DNA of 16,283 nt from DATCJY01 sp036562565 (GTDB taxonomy: Bacteria > Bacteroidota > Bacteroidia > Flavobacteriales_D > Sanyastnellaceae). The translations under genes were made by a program, and so were the position numbers. Under the pieces are notes generated by a model. That model saw nothing but the letters and a program-made list of their open reading frames with translations. It had not been told where the DNA came from and did no database searches. The stretch lies in contig DATCJY010000014.1 of the NCBI GenBank assembly GCA_036562565.1, forward strand, positions 1 through 16,283, given 5' to 3'. Positions 1-7,267 of this stretch are shown piece by piece. Every line of letters starts with the position of its first letter. The first letter of the stretch is position 1.

Positions 1-423
1 ATCTTCCTCCCACAAAGGTTGGCCGTTGGCATCTGTTCTTCTTACATAAACACCATTTTGTGAAGCATCTGTATTGTTGTTTACTGCAAACGCAAATAGA
101 AATTCGCCATTGTTTTCACGCACAAATGAGAATGCTCTGATAGGGCCATCGTAATTGATTATTTGGCGTCCATTTGCTTCCCACAGAGCGGTGCCGTTGG
201 CATCGTAGTGTTGACCGTAAATATCCCATAAGTTAACACCTGTTCGTGCATCGTACCAGAAGACATAAATTCCACCTGAGCCATCTGCTACGGATTGGAC
301 ATCTTTTTGAGGCAATGTTGCATTGGATACAATAGTCGGGTTGTTAGGGTCAGTTGTGAATTGTGCCAATGAGGGGAAGATGACTCCCAAGGCAAATAAT
401 GTGATAAGTAAAATAGTTTTCAT
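1..423 (-). CDS. Secreted repeat protein, 5' part only (C-terminus beyond left edge)
   Basis: An open frame of 141 codons reads leftward from ATG at 423 through the window edge without a stop. It begins with a clear Sec signal peptide (MKTILLITLFALGVIFPSLAQ, residues 1-21), so the product is exported. The mature part has repeat-like units with the pattern W-x-D-x-R ... DIYGQHYDANGTALW ... G (about residues 54-85); a second, weaker unit ends in a similar DANGQPLW near residue 135. Such DIYxQxxDxxGxxLW units are familiar from large secreted Bacteroidota proteins that often end in a type IX secretion sorting domain, but the C-terminus is not visible, so that route is inference. No enzyme motif is seen. 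The gene is divergent from the kinase gene at 552. No good promoter box is evident upstream. Confidence 0.8.
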   Translation of the reverse strand, partial: MKTILLITLFALGVIFPSLAQFTTDPNNPTIVSNATLPQKDVQSVADGSGGIYVFWYDARTGVNLWDIYGQHYDANGTALWEANGRQIINYDGPIRAFSFVRENNGEFLFAFAVNNNTDASQNGVYVRRTDANGQPLWEED

Positions 424-424
424 C

Positions 425-442
425 GTTTGGATTGTTTGGATT
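425..442. repeat. Tandem 9-bp direct repeat
   Basis: Two exact tandem copies of GTTTGGATT (425-433 and 434-442) lie immediately upstream of the leftward start codon at 423, in the 5' leader region of the secreted protein. Function unknown; could be chance or a small regulatory repeat. Confidence 0.5.
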
Positions 443-450
443 ACTAAGCA

Positions 451-471
451 GGACCAAAACTCTTTGGTTCC
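451..471. promoter_or_regulatory. Short inverted repeat in the divergent intergenic region
   Basis: GGACCAAA (451-458) pairs with TTTGGTTCC (463-471) around the loop ACTC, with one bulged base. It sits between the two divergent genes and has no upstream gene to terminate on the plus strand, so an operator or a leader hairpin for the leftward gene are the likelier readings. The 128-bp divergent gap otherwise shows only a weak -7-like box for the kinase (CAACTTTG, 536-543, one mismatch to TAnnTTTG, no suitable -33). Confidence 0.3.
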
Positions 472-551
472 TCCGGTTAGGAGCGAGTTTATTGAGTCAA
501 CGCAATTGGAAATGAGCAAACGGTTGGTTTATTGCCAACTTTGCAGTACAC

Positions 552-3305
552 TTGACTAAACTGATTAACGTTCTACATGTGAAATTTTACCTTGTCATCA
601 TCCTAAACCTGCTAATCTTCTTTTCTGCAAGTGGACAAGAAGCCGAGCGTGTTCCCGAGTTTCTCAAACGGTTTCAAGAGGCGAAAACGGATTCCTCCAG
701 GATTAATGCGTTGTCTTGGGCGGCTTATCACAGCGCATATAGCAATCCGGAACAGGGTGTGCAATACGGTCGCGAAGCAGCGGCTATAGCTATTAAAGTG
801 AGAGATGAACGTCAACTTGCCGATGTATACAACAGCATGGGCTTGTGCTTTGATGCCTGGGGAAAAGGCGATAGTTCCGAATTTTATTACAGAAAGACGA
901 TAGCCATTTTGGAACAAATGGGCTTGCAATGCGAAGCTGCCAACGCCTTAGGTAACATTGGCAATTTGCAACGCAAGCACAACCGTATTACCGATGCATT
1001 GAAAACTTATACCGAAGTACTCGCTATCCAAGAGCGATGTGAGGATAAGCATTATTATGGAGCCAGTCTGCACTCTATAGGTGCGTGTTATAATTCAATG
1101 CAAGACTATGAAATAGCCATCCACTATTTTGAAAAGGCTAAAGAAGCCGGTGTAAAATATCGAGATAGTACTATTATTTGTAATTCACACTATGGTGCCG
1201 CTAATTCTTACCTAGGGCTGAAGAAGCTGGACAAGGCGCGTCAAGAGTATTTGCGCACACTGCAGTGCTATCAAGATTTAGGTAACATCTATCAAGTGGC
1301 GTATGCATACGAAGGGCTCTCACAACTTGCCGCCCGTGAAGGAAAAATTGACTCAGCACTCATGTATTGCAGTCAAGCTATGAAGATTTATGAGTCCATT
1401 GGATCGGATATCGATCGGCTATACATCCTAGAACTCACTGCCGATATTCAAATAGAAGACAAGCGCTATCGCGATGCTAAAAAGACTTTGCAGGAAGCTG
1501 TGAAGCTGTTCAATGGAAGTGATGGGCCACAAGAACAACGCATCATCAGTGATCTTTCACGCATAGAAGCAGAGCTGGGCAATTACAAGGAAGCATATGA
1601 ATATTTGATGCGCGCTAATTTCTTAAGCGATAGTCTGCGACTGCATGAAGAAAAGAGAGAGCTAAAAGAGCTTGCCAGTAAATACGAAACCGCAACGCGC
1701 GACCGCCAGATTGAACTGGAGCAATCCCAGAAAAAAGTCCTGCAAGCAGAGCATGATAAACAGAAGCAGCAGAAATATTTTTTTCTAATAGGCTTCGTTT
1801 TACTAACGCTCTTGGTGATGGGGTTGGTTCATCGTTTTATTCAGAAGCAGCGTACCACAAAGCTGTTGGAAGAACAGAACAAACGAATAGAGGAAGAGAA
1901 ACTGCGTGCGGAGAGAAGTGAACGTGTCAAGCAGCAATTCTTGGCAAATATGTCGCATGAGATACGTACTCCTGTAAACGCTATCAATGGCCTTTCGCGG
2001 CTCTTACTCAAGAAAAATCATGATGAACAGACCACGTCATACATCCAAGCCATTCATCATTCAGGAGAAAATCTCTTGGTAGTGCTGAATGATATTTTGG
2101 ACTTGTCCAAATTGGAAGCAGGTAAGTTGATTGTGCAAGAGATACCTTTCGATTTGCAAGCGGAGGTGAATGCATTGATACCCATCTTTTCTCAATCGGC
2201 AATTGAGAAGTTGTTGGATTTTCAATTGGATTACGATGAATCATTGCCGCAATTCATATTGGGTGACTCAGCGCGTATTGTTCAAGTGATACAGAACCTG
2301 TTGAGTAATGCCATCAAATTTACGGATAAAGGAAGTGTTACGCTTTCTGTAAAAAAGCAAGATGATAGATTACAGATTTCTGTGAAGGATACCGGAATGG
2401 GCATTCCTGCCAGCCAACAGCAAAGCATCTTTGAAGACTTTGTGCAAGTAAACAATCATCACAATAGAAATCAAAGAGGAAGTGGTTTGGGATTGGCCAT
2501 CACCAAAAAACTTGTAACACTTATGGGAGGGAATATCACATTGAAAAGTGAACCACAACAAGGCTCTGTTTTCACTGTCGATTTACCCTTGAAAGAAACG
2601 ATGCATCAAGAAGCGTCTAAGTCATCGTTACCATCAAGCGAAACTGCATTGCACATCATCGTGGCAGAGGATAATGAATACAACTTTTGGGTAACCCAAG
2701 GGACGTTGCACGCTTATTTTCCCAATGCGCAATTATATCGGTCTGTGAATGGATACGAAGTATTGGCTTTGCTGGAAGAAGATGATTACGATTTCATTTT
2801 GATGGATATTCAAATGCCGCAACTTGATGGACTACAAGCAACCAAGCTCATTCGTGCATCGGACAACGATATTCCCATTATTGGTCTTTCTGCAAGTGTT
2901 ATTAAGGAAGAAGTGGAAGAATGTCGGAAGGCCGGCATGAATGGATATGTAATGAAACCATTTAAAGAAGAGGAACTCATTACTGCGATTAGTAGTTTGT
3001 TGCAGTTGGATGATTCATTAATTGAAAATAACAAGAAGGTCCATCTAGATGAAGGTCATCTGGCAGCGTATAAAAAAGCGGTTCCGGAACGTTTGCAACG
3101 CGTAACGGATGCAATGACTGAAAACAATATCAGTGCAGTGTCACACGAGGTGCATATGATACGCCCTTTGCTCGTTCGATTGGGATTTACTCACCTCCAA
3201 GAACATTTGATAGCAATTGAAGCAAGCACTGTTTTAGATGATGAGCTAAAAGAAAAGTGGCATTCGATTAGACGTGAAATTGAAAAGGGAATAGGAGAGG
3301 TATGA
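552..3305 (+). CDS. TPR-containing hybrid sensor histidine kinase with receiver and Hpt-like domain
   Basis: This 917-residue protein is a membrane sensor carrying most of a phosphorelay in one chain. Order: signal peptide (about 1-28), tetratricopeptide repeats (about 40-370, presumably periplasmic sensing), coiled coil, one membrane helix (about 409-430), coiled coil, HisKA domain with NMSHEIRTP (phospho-His469), ATPase domain with N-box N582/N586, G1 box DTGMG (613-617) and G2 box GSGLG (643-647), then a receiver domain with acidic E706/D707, phospho-Asp752 in LMDIQMP and Lys802. The C-terminal 90 residues look like a histidine phosphotransfer domain, with H868 in HMIRPLLVRLG. The outer start is TTG at 552; GTG at 579 would give MKFYLVIILNLLIFF, an equally good signal peptide, and fits a weak -7 box at 536-543 better. 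The end overlaps the response-regulator start (ATGA), so the two are probably co-translated partners. The stimulus cannot be read from sequence. Confidence 0.93.
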   Translation: MTKLINVLHVKFYLVIILNLLIFFSASGQEAERVPEFLKRFQEAKTDSSRINALSWAAYHSAYSNPEQGVQYGREAAAIAIKVRDERQLADVYNSMGLCFDAWGKGDSSEFYYRKTIAILEQMGLQCEAANALGNIGNLQRKHNRITDALKTYTEVLAIQERCEDKHYYGASLHSIGACYNSMQDYEIAIHYFEKAKEAGVKYRDSTIICNSHYGAANSYLGLKKLDKARQEYLRTLQCYQDLGNIYQVAYAYEGLSQLAAREGKIDSALMYCSQAMKIYESIGSDIDRLYILELTADIQIEDKRYRDAKKTLQEAVKLFNGSDGPQEQRIISDLSRIEAELGNYKEAYEYLMRANFLSDSLRLHEEKRELKELASKYETATRDRQIELEQSQKKVLQAEHDKQKQQKYFFLIGFVLLTLLVMGLVHRFIQKQRTTKLLEEQNKRIEEEKLRAERSERVKQQFLANMSHEIRTPVNAINGLSRLLLKKNHDEQTTSYIQAIHHSGENLLVVLNDILDLSKLEAGKLIVQEIPFDLQAEVNALIPIFSQSAIEKLLDFQLDYDESLPQFILGDSARIVQVIQNLLSNAIKFTDKGSVTLSVKKQDDRLQISVKDTGMGIPASQQQSIFEDFVQVNNHHNRNQRGSGLGLAITKKLVTLMGGNITLKSEPQQGSVFTVDLPLKETMHQEASKSSLPSSETALHIIVAEDNEYNFWVTQGTLHAYFPNAQLYRSVNGYEVLALLEEDDYDFILMDIQMPQLDGLQATKLIRASDNDIPIIGLSASVIKEEVEECRKAGMNGYVMKPFKEEELITAISSLLQLDDSLIENNKKVHLDEGHLAAYKKAVPERLQRVTDAMTENNISAVSHEVHMIRPLLVRLGFTHLQEHLIAIEASTVLDDELKEKWHSIRREIEKGIGEV

Positions 3306-4051
3306 TGAATATAAGAGCAGTCATAGTAGATGACGACCCATTGCAGGTAAAGGAGCTTATGGAGCTTTTATCAAAACTGGATGCGTGCAAGGTGGAAGTG
3401 CTGGCGTCCTTCAATGATCCTTTGTTGGCGAAAGACTTTATTGACAAGAGCGAGCCGGATGTATTGTTCCTTGATATCCAAATGCCCGCACTCTCAGGGT
3501 TCGAGATGTTGGATGAGTTGACGTATAAAGGCTGCGAGGTCATCTTTGTTACCTCTTATAATGAATATGCTATACGGGCCATACGCTACAGTGCACTGGA
3601 CTATTTGCTCAAGCCCATTCAAACAGATGATTTGAAGAGCGCTTTGGAGCGTTACATTCAGCACAGCGAACAGCTTCAGCTCAATACGCGATTGAATAAT
3701 CTGAAATCGAATCTTCAAGCGAAAGAGAATGACGAGTTGCATTTGGTAGTAAGTACCAAGCAAGGCGAACACCGTTTCTTGGTCAATGAAATTGTGCGCT
3801 GCGAAGCAGATTCCAACTACACGATGCTCTTTCTCACAGGCAATAGACGGTTCGTTGCATCCAAGACTTTGGGCGATATTGAACATATGCTGGCCGAAAG
3901 CGAGTTTATTCGTGTACACAAATCGCATGTTGTGAACACAAAACACATCCAGCATCTGACAGTGGAAGGCAATCTCTTCTTGCGGAACGGAGAAAAAATT
4001 CCTGTGTCGCGCAGAAGGTTGGGCGAGGTGAAATCATTTTTGCGAAACTAG
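3302..4051 (+). CDS. LytTR-family DNA-binding response regulator
   Basis: A 249-residue two-domain regulator. The receiver (about residues 3-120) has the acidic pocket D10-D12, phospho-Asp58 in FLDIQMP, T84 and K104 in LLKPI. The LytTR DNA-binding domain (about 140-247) shows the hallmarks: a DSNYT strand, F-x-RVHKSHVVN and the closing PVSRRRLGEVK. Family members bind DNA as beta-rich domains at paired imperfect repeats and act as transcription factors. The start ATG (3302) overlaps the kinase stop (TGA 3303-3305); a second ATG follows at 3305. The kinase already has its own receiver and Hpt-like domain, so the likely route is His469 to Asp752 to His868 to Asp58 (inference). Target genes are unknown; there is no obvious LytTR site in the window. 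Confidence 0.95.
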   Translation: MMNIRAVIVDDDPLQVKELMELLSKLDACKVEVLASFNDPLLAKDFIDKSEPDVLFLDIQMPALSGFEMLDELTYKGCEVIFVTSYNEYAIRAIRYSALDYLLKPIQTDDLKSALERYIQHSEQLQLNTRLNNLKSNLQAKENDELHLVVSTKQGEHRFLVNEIVRCEADSNYTMLFLTGNRRFVASKTLGDIEHMLAESEFIRVHKSHVVNTKHIQHLTVEGNLFLRNGEKIPVSRRRLGEVKSFLRN

Positions 4052-4059
4052 GACTGTCT

Positions 4060-4088
4060 ATTTCACACATGGATACGTGTTGTGAAAT
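4060..4088. terminator. Inverted repeat after the response-regulator gene (possible terminator)
   Basis: ATTTCACA (4060-4067) and TGTGAAAT (4081-4088) form an 8-bp perfect inverted repeat with a 13-nt spacer, 8 nt after the stop codon of the LytTR gene. There is no U-tract, so it may be a weak terminator, an mRNA-stabilising 3' hairpin or a protein-binding palindrome. Confidence 0.35.
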
Positions 4089-4184
4089 GGATATCCAATT
4101 GCATTGTTCTAAAAATTGCGGAATACTATAAGAGAAGTCTATTTCAATTGTATCATCTTGCAGGCTGTTTAAATCGGGGACATC

Positions 4185-4829
4185 TTGATAAGGGCAGTAT
4201 TGATAGCGAGTTGGTTGATGTGCGCAAGTCAGTTGATGGCGCAAACGGTGAACCTTTCCGACTCGCTGCGGCATGTCTTTAGCTTGAAAGCAATGCCTAC
4301 GGCCAAGCTTGATTCGCGCAACTCGTTTATCAGTGGACGCAGTGCACGTGTGCACGGAATCAAAACCGGTGTATCGTTCGGTAAGCGGTTGAGCCTTGGG
4401 CTCGGTTATAACTGGATTAGGAAAGGAGCCGTTCATCAAGAGATTCGCATGGGCGATAATTTTTACAATGCCGATGTTCACCTGCGGTATATCGCACCAT
4501 TTGCCGAATATTCATTTTATAAAAAAGGAAATTGGGAAGCGACCATTCCGGTGCAAATCGGCTTTGGACGCAGCTTCTTGCTCTATAACAACGGCTATCG
4601 ACAAGAGCGCCTCTTTCAACACGGTGTTGTCCTGTATGAACCCGGGATGAGCTTGGAGTACAAGATTATGAATCTAGTGGGCGTGGGAGCCGGGTTAGGA
4701 TATCGTATCATGTTGAAGAACAATCACGAGATTGACCATAGCTTTACCTCCCCGATGTACGTTGTGCGCTTTCGGGTGATATTTGATGAGATTTACAAAC
4801 AGGCGAAATCCTGGTACGACAAACAATGA
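4185..4829 (+). CDS. Putative outer-membrane beta-barrel-like protein
   Basis: A 214-residue exported protein of unknown function. The TTG start at 4185 gives a compact signal peptide (MIRAVLIASWLMCASQLMAQ). The mature chain has alternating hydrophobic/polar stretches with aromatic girdles (for example VSFGKRLSLGLGYNWI, APFAEYSFYKKGNWEATIPVQIGFG, GVGAGLGYRIML), typical of small outer-membrane beta-barrels in Bacteroidota. No lipoprotein cysteine is seen after the signal. Its TGA overlaps the ruvB ATG (ATGA), so it is co-translated with ruvB, an odd pairing that probably reflects operon convenience. The 133-bp gap before it holds only the inverted repeat at 4060-4088; no convincing promoter box was found. 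The start is uncertain because it is TTG, but the signal peptide supports it. Confidence 0.75.
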   Translation: MIRAVLIASWLMCASQLMAQTVNLSDSLRHVFSLKAMPTAKLDSRNSFISGRSARVHGIKTGVSFGKRLSLGLGYNWIRKGAVHQEIRMGDNFYNADVHLRYIAPFAEYSFYKKGNWEATIPVQIGFGRSFLLYNNGYRQERLFQHGVVLYEPGMSLEYKIMNLVGVGAGLGYRIMLKNNHEIDHSFTSPMYVVRFRVIFDEIYKQAKSWYDKQ

Positions 4830-5848
4830 ACGAAGATTTTGATATACGCGGTGCAGCTGAACACGGCACCGATAAAGACATAGAGCGTGTGCTGCGCCCC
4901 AAATCATTTGATGACTTTACAGGCCAGCGACAAGTGCTCGAGAATCTGGAAGTATTTGTGAAGGCTGCCAAATTGCGTGGTGAAGCATTGGACCATGTTT
5001 TGTTCCACGGCCCTCCGGGTTTGGGCAAAACCACCCTTGCTAACATTATTGCCAATGAAATGGGAGTGAACATCAAAACCACTTCCGGCCCGGTGTTGGA
5101 TAAACCTGCTGACCTCGCGGGGCTGCTCACGAACCTCGAAGCTAACGATGTCCTTTTCATTGATGAGATACATCGTTTGAGTCCGGTGGTAGAAGAATAC
5201 CTCTATTCTGCCATGGAGGATTACACCATCGACTTAATGATTGATACCGGCCCCAATGCGCGTTCGGTTCAAATCACGTTGAACCCATTCACGCTTGTAG
5301 GAGCAACAACGCGTAGTGGATTACTCACCTCGCCATTGCGTGCGAGATTTGGAATCAATGCGCGCCTGGCTTATTACGATTCCAAAACACTTACAGACAT
5401 TGTGCAGCGCAGCGCTGATATTCTAAACATTCCAATAAAAGAAGATGCAGCGTTTGAAATTGCGCGCAGAAGTCGCGGTACACCGCGTATTGCCAACGCT
5501 TTGCTTAGACGTGTGCGCGACTTTGCTCAAATCAAAGGCGATGGAACCATCAATATCGAAATTACTCAGTTCGCTTTGAATGCACTCAATGTGGATACAC
5601 ACGGACTGGATGAAATGGACAACAAGATTCTGCGTACGATACTTGATAAGTTCAATGGTGGACCTGTTGGATTGACTACCGTAGCAACCGCAGTTGGTGA
5701 AGATGCAGGAACCATCGAAGAAGTGTATGAGCCGTTTTTAATTCAAGAAGGTTTTCTGATGCGCACACCTCGCGGAAGGCAAGCCACGGAACTGGCATAC
5801 AAACATCTCGGAAAAATCAGAGGCTCGCGCAATGGCGAGTTGTTCTAA
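4826..5848 (+). CDS. ruvB: Holliday junction branch migration ATPase RuvB
   Basis: RuvB is the hexameric AAA+ motor that, with RuvA, drives branch migration of Holliday junctions for RuvC cleavage. The 340-residue product has the family's usual length and all core motifs: N-terminal RPKSFDDFTGQ (24-34), Walker A GPPGLGKT (62-69, K68), Walker B FIDEIHR with D113/E114, sensor 1 GATTR (159-163), the arginine finger in LRARFG (R174), sensor 2 in SRGTPRIANALLRRVRDFA, and the C-terminal winged helix ending in TPRGRQATELAYKHLG. The start ATG overlaps the preceding stop. queG follows after 30 bp with no clear promoter, which suggests one transcript. ruvA and ruvC are not in the window; an unlinked ruvB is common outside proteobacteria. 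Confidence 0.98.
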   Translation: MNEDFDIRGAAEHGTDKDIERVLRPKSFDDFTGQRQVLENLEVFVKAAKLRGEALDHVLFHGPPGLGKTTLANIIANEMGVNIKTTSGPVLDKPADLAGLLTNLEANDVLFIDEIHRLSPVVEEYLYSAMEDYTIDLMIDTGPNARSVQITLNPFTLVGATTRSGLLTSPLRARFGINARLAYYDSKTLTDIVQRSADILNIPIKEDAAFEIARRSRGTPRIANALLRRVRDFAQIKGDGTINIEITQFALNALNVDTHGLDEMDNKILRTILDKFNGGPVGLTTVATAVGEDAGTIEEVYEPFLIQEGFLMRTPRGRQATELAYKHLGKIRGSRNGELF

Positions 5849-5878
5849 CCACTTCATCACAGCGGGAGAAGAATTTCA

Positions 5879-6808
5879 TTGTCGGTAGTAACTCGAAATA
5901 CGCAATTGATAAAGCACGAAGCCCAGCGACTGGGCTTTTCGTTTTGCGGTATTTCCAAAGCTGATTTTCTGGAAGAGGAAGCGCCTCGACTGGAAGCATG
6001 GCTCAATAAGAACATGCATGGTGAGATGGGTTATATGGCGAATCACTTTGATAAACGCCTCGACCCACGATTGCTTGTGCCGGGTGCAAAATCGGTAGTG
6101 TCTTTGCTCCTCAATTACTATCCTGCATACAAGCAGCCGGAGGATAAGCCTGCTATTTCCAAATATGCTTATGGTGAAGATTATCACTTTGTCATCAAAG
6201 ACAAGCTGAAGGAATTGCTTGCTTTCATTCAACGTGAAATTGGTGAGGTGGATGGTCGTGCATTTGTGGATTCTGCCCCTGTGCTGGATAAAGTTTGGGC
6301 CAAGAAGAGCGGCTTAGGTTGGATAGGGAAGAACAGCAATTTAATCACCAAGCAACAAGGTTCTTTCTTTTTCATCGCTGAACTCATCATCAATTTGGAG
6401 TTAGAGCCGGATGGTCCGGTAAAAGATTATTGTGGCACTTGCACAGCGTGCATTGACGCTTGTCCTACCGATGCCATAGTGCGGCCTTATGTAGTGGATG
6501 GTAGCAAATGTATTTCCTATTTCACCATTGAGTTGCGGGATGCTATACCGCAAGAGTACCGGGGCAAAATGGAAAACTGGGTTTTTGGTTGTGATGTGTG
6601 TCAAGATGTGTGTCCTTGGAATCGATTCTCAAAGCCCCATAATGAGCCGCGCTTCGCTCCCAATGAGCGGTTGTTGTCTATGTCAAGGAATGATTGGTTG
6701 GAAATGACCGAAGAGCTTTTCAAGGAAATAGCGCGCAAGTCTCCCGTCAAACGCACAAAGCTCGAAGGAATGAAGCGCAATGTGATTCAAAACAAAGCCC
6801 CGCTTTAA
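5879..6808 (+). CDS. queG: Epoxyqueuosine reductase QueG
   Basis: QueG is a cobalamin-dependent, two-[4Fe-4S] enzyme that reduces epoxyqueuosine to queuosine at tRNA position 34, the last step of queuosine synthesis. The 309-residue chain shows the N-terminal cobalamin-binding region with the conserved FVDSAPVLDKVWAKKSGLGWIGKN segment in the middle (split here: FVDSAPVLDKV, then AKKSGLGWIGKN), which holds the catalytic aspartate, and two ferredoxin-type clusters: C185-x2-C188-x2-C191-x3-C195-P and C238-x2-C241-x3-C245-P, plus C211. It ends soon after the conserved SPVKRTKLEGMKRN, so it is the short form without C-terminal HEAT repeats. The start is TTG at 5879; no ATG lies before the conserved region. 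Two hairpins are embedded in the gene, one at codons 14-20 and one covering the last codons and stop. Confidence 0.97.
   Translation: MSVVTRNTQLIKHEAQRLGFSFCGISKADFLEEEAPRLEAWLNKNMHGEMGYMANHFDKRLDPRLLVPGAKSVVSLLLNYYPAYKQPEDKPAISKYAYGEDYHFVIKDKLKELLAFIQREIGEVDGRAFVDSAPVLDKVWAKKSGLGWIGKNSNLITKQQGSFFFIAELIINLELEPDGPVKDYCGTCTACIDACPTDAIVRPYVVDGSKCISYFTIELRDAIPQEYRGKMENWVFGCDVCQDVCPWNRFSKPHNEPRFAPNERLLSMSRNDWLEMTEELFKEIARKSPVKRTKLEGMKRNVIQNKAPL
5919..5941 (+). promoter_or_regulatory. Terminator-like hairpin inside the start of queG (possible attenuator)
   Basis: AAGCCCAG (5919-5926) and CTGGGCTT (5930-5937) form a perfect 8-bp stem with a CGA loop, followed by TTCGTTTTG. This has the look of an intrinsic terminator although it lies about 40 nt into queG and encodes the conserved EAQRLGF segment. 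It would let a part of the ruvB transcripts stop 70-90 nt after ruvB unless ribosomes translating queG cover it. Confidence 0.4.
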
Positions 6809-6830
6809 GCGGGGCTTTGAAAGTCTTTTT
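6794..6830. terminator. Strong, probably bidirectional terminator overlapping the queG stop codon
   Basis: AAAGCCCCGC (6794-6803) pairs perfectly with GCGGGGCTTT (6809-6818), a 10-bp stem with loop TTTAA that contains the queG stop. A T5 run follows at 6826-6830 on the plus strand; on the minus strand the hairpin is followed by TGTTTTG, so it can also end the leftward gene at 6860-7048. Confidence 0.85.
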
Positions 6831-6859
6831 AGGGGTTAAACAATGTTTGTTAGATGGCC

Positions 6860-7048
6860 TTACATCACTGGTCTGAAAGACGCAATGATGATGTCGTGGT
6901 ACAAGTTGCCAAACTGATCTAAACACCACTGCTTCAACTTTGGAAGATCTTCATGTTTCATCCAGCGGATGGCCTTTTGAAGCTCTTTCCTGAAAAGCAA
7001 GCGGTCAAAGCTCACTTTGGTCAATACTTCTTTGCACATTTCTAACAT
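6860..7048 (-). CDS. Small conserved-looking protein, 62 residues, function unknown
   Basis: The product is MLEMCKEVLTKVSFDRLLFR followed by a basic helical region and QWCLDQFGNLYHDIIIASFR. It has no signal peptide or membrane segment and is predicted to be mostly helical, with two cysteines (C5, C42). From memory it resembles a family of roughly 60-residue hypothetical proteins common in Bacteroidota (pattern CK-x-VL-x-KVSFD-x-x-LF-x-KEL-x-KA-x-x-W); I cannot confirm this by search. It is flanked by a good terminator (6794-6818). An in-frame ATT four codons upstream (7058-7060) would add IVEA, so the start could be slightly earlier. The gene stands alone on this strand between two plus-strand genes. 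Confidence 0.65.
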   Translation of the reverse strand: MLEMCKEVLTKVSFDRLLFRKELQKAIRWMKHEDLPKLKQWCLDQFGNLYHDIIIASFRPVM

Positions 7049-7139
7049 GGCTTCAACAATTGGTTTTTAAAACGATTTAAAATTAGTTTTTTTTCCTTAC
7101 GCACCACCTCCTCTTTAAATTTTTTTTCTCACCCTAATA

Positions 7140-7155
7140 GGTGGAGATTTATCCC
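7140..7155. repeat. Direct repeat, copy 1
   Basis: GGTGGAGATTTATCCC here and GGTGGAGATTTGTCCC at 7252-7267 are identical except for one A/G transition. The copies lie 112 bp apart in non-coding DNA. They may be members of a dispersed intergenic repeat. Confidence 0.6.
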
Positions 7156-7251
7156 GAGGAGGTAAGTGGTTGAGTATAGGAAACTCACGTCCCACAAGGC
7201 TTATTGCGTGCTAAACGTTAAAATCATATGAAGGTCGTATGGCACGGTATT

Positions 7252-7267
7252 GGTGGAGATTTGTCCC
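7252..7267. repeat. Direct repeat, copy 2
   Basis: GGTGGAGATTTGTCCC, same orientation as the copy at 7140-7155, 15 of 16 bases identical. Flanking bases differ between copies (GAGG after copy 1, CCTT after copy 2). Confidence 0.6.

Noticed and set aside
3906..4481. 191-codon leftward open frame across the LytTR gene end and the next gene
   Set aside because: It overlaps two well-supported genes on the other strand and reads as a shadow with no domain.
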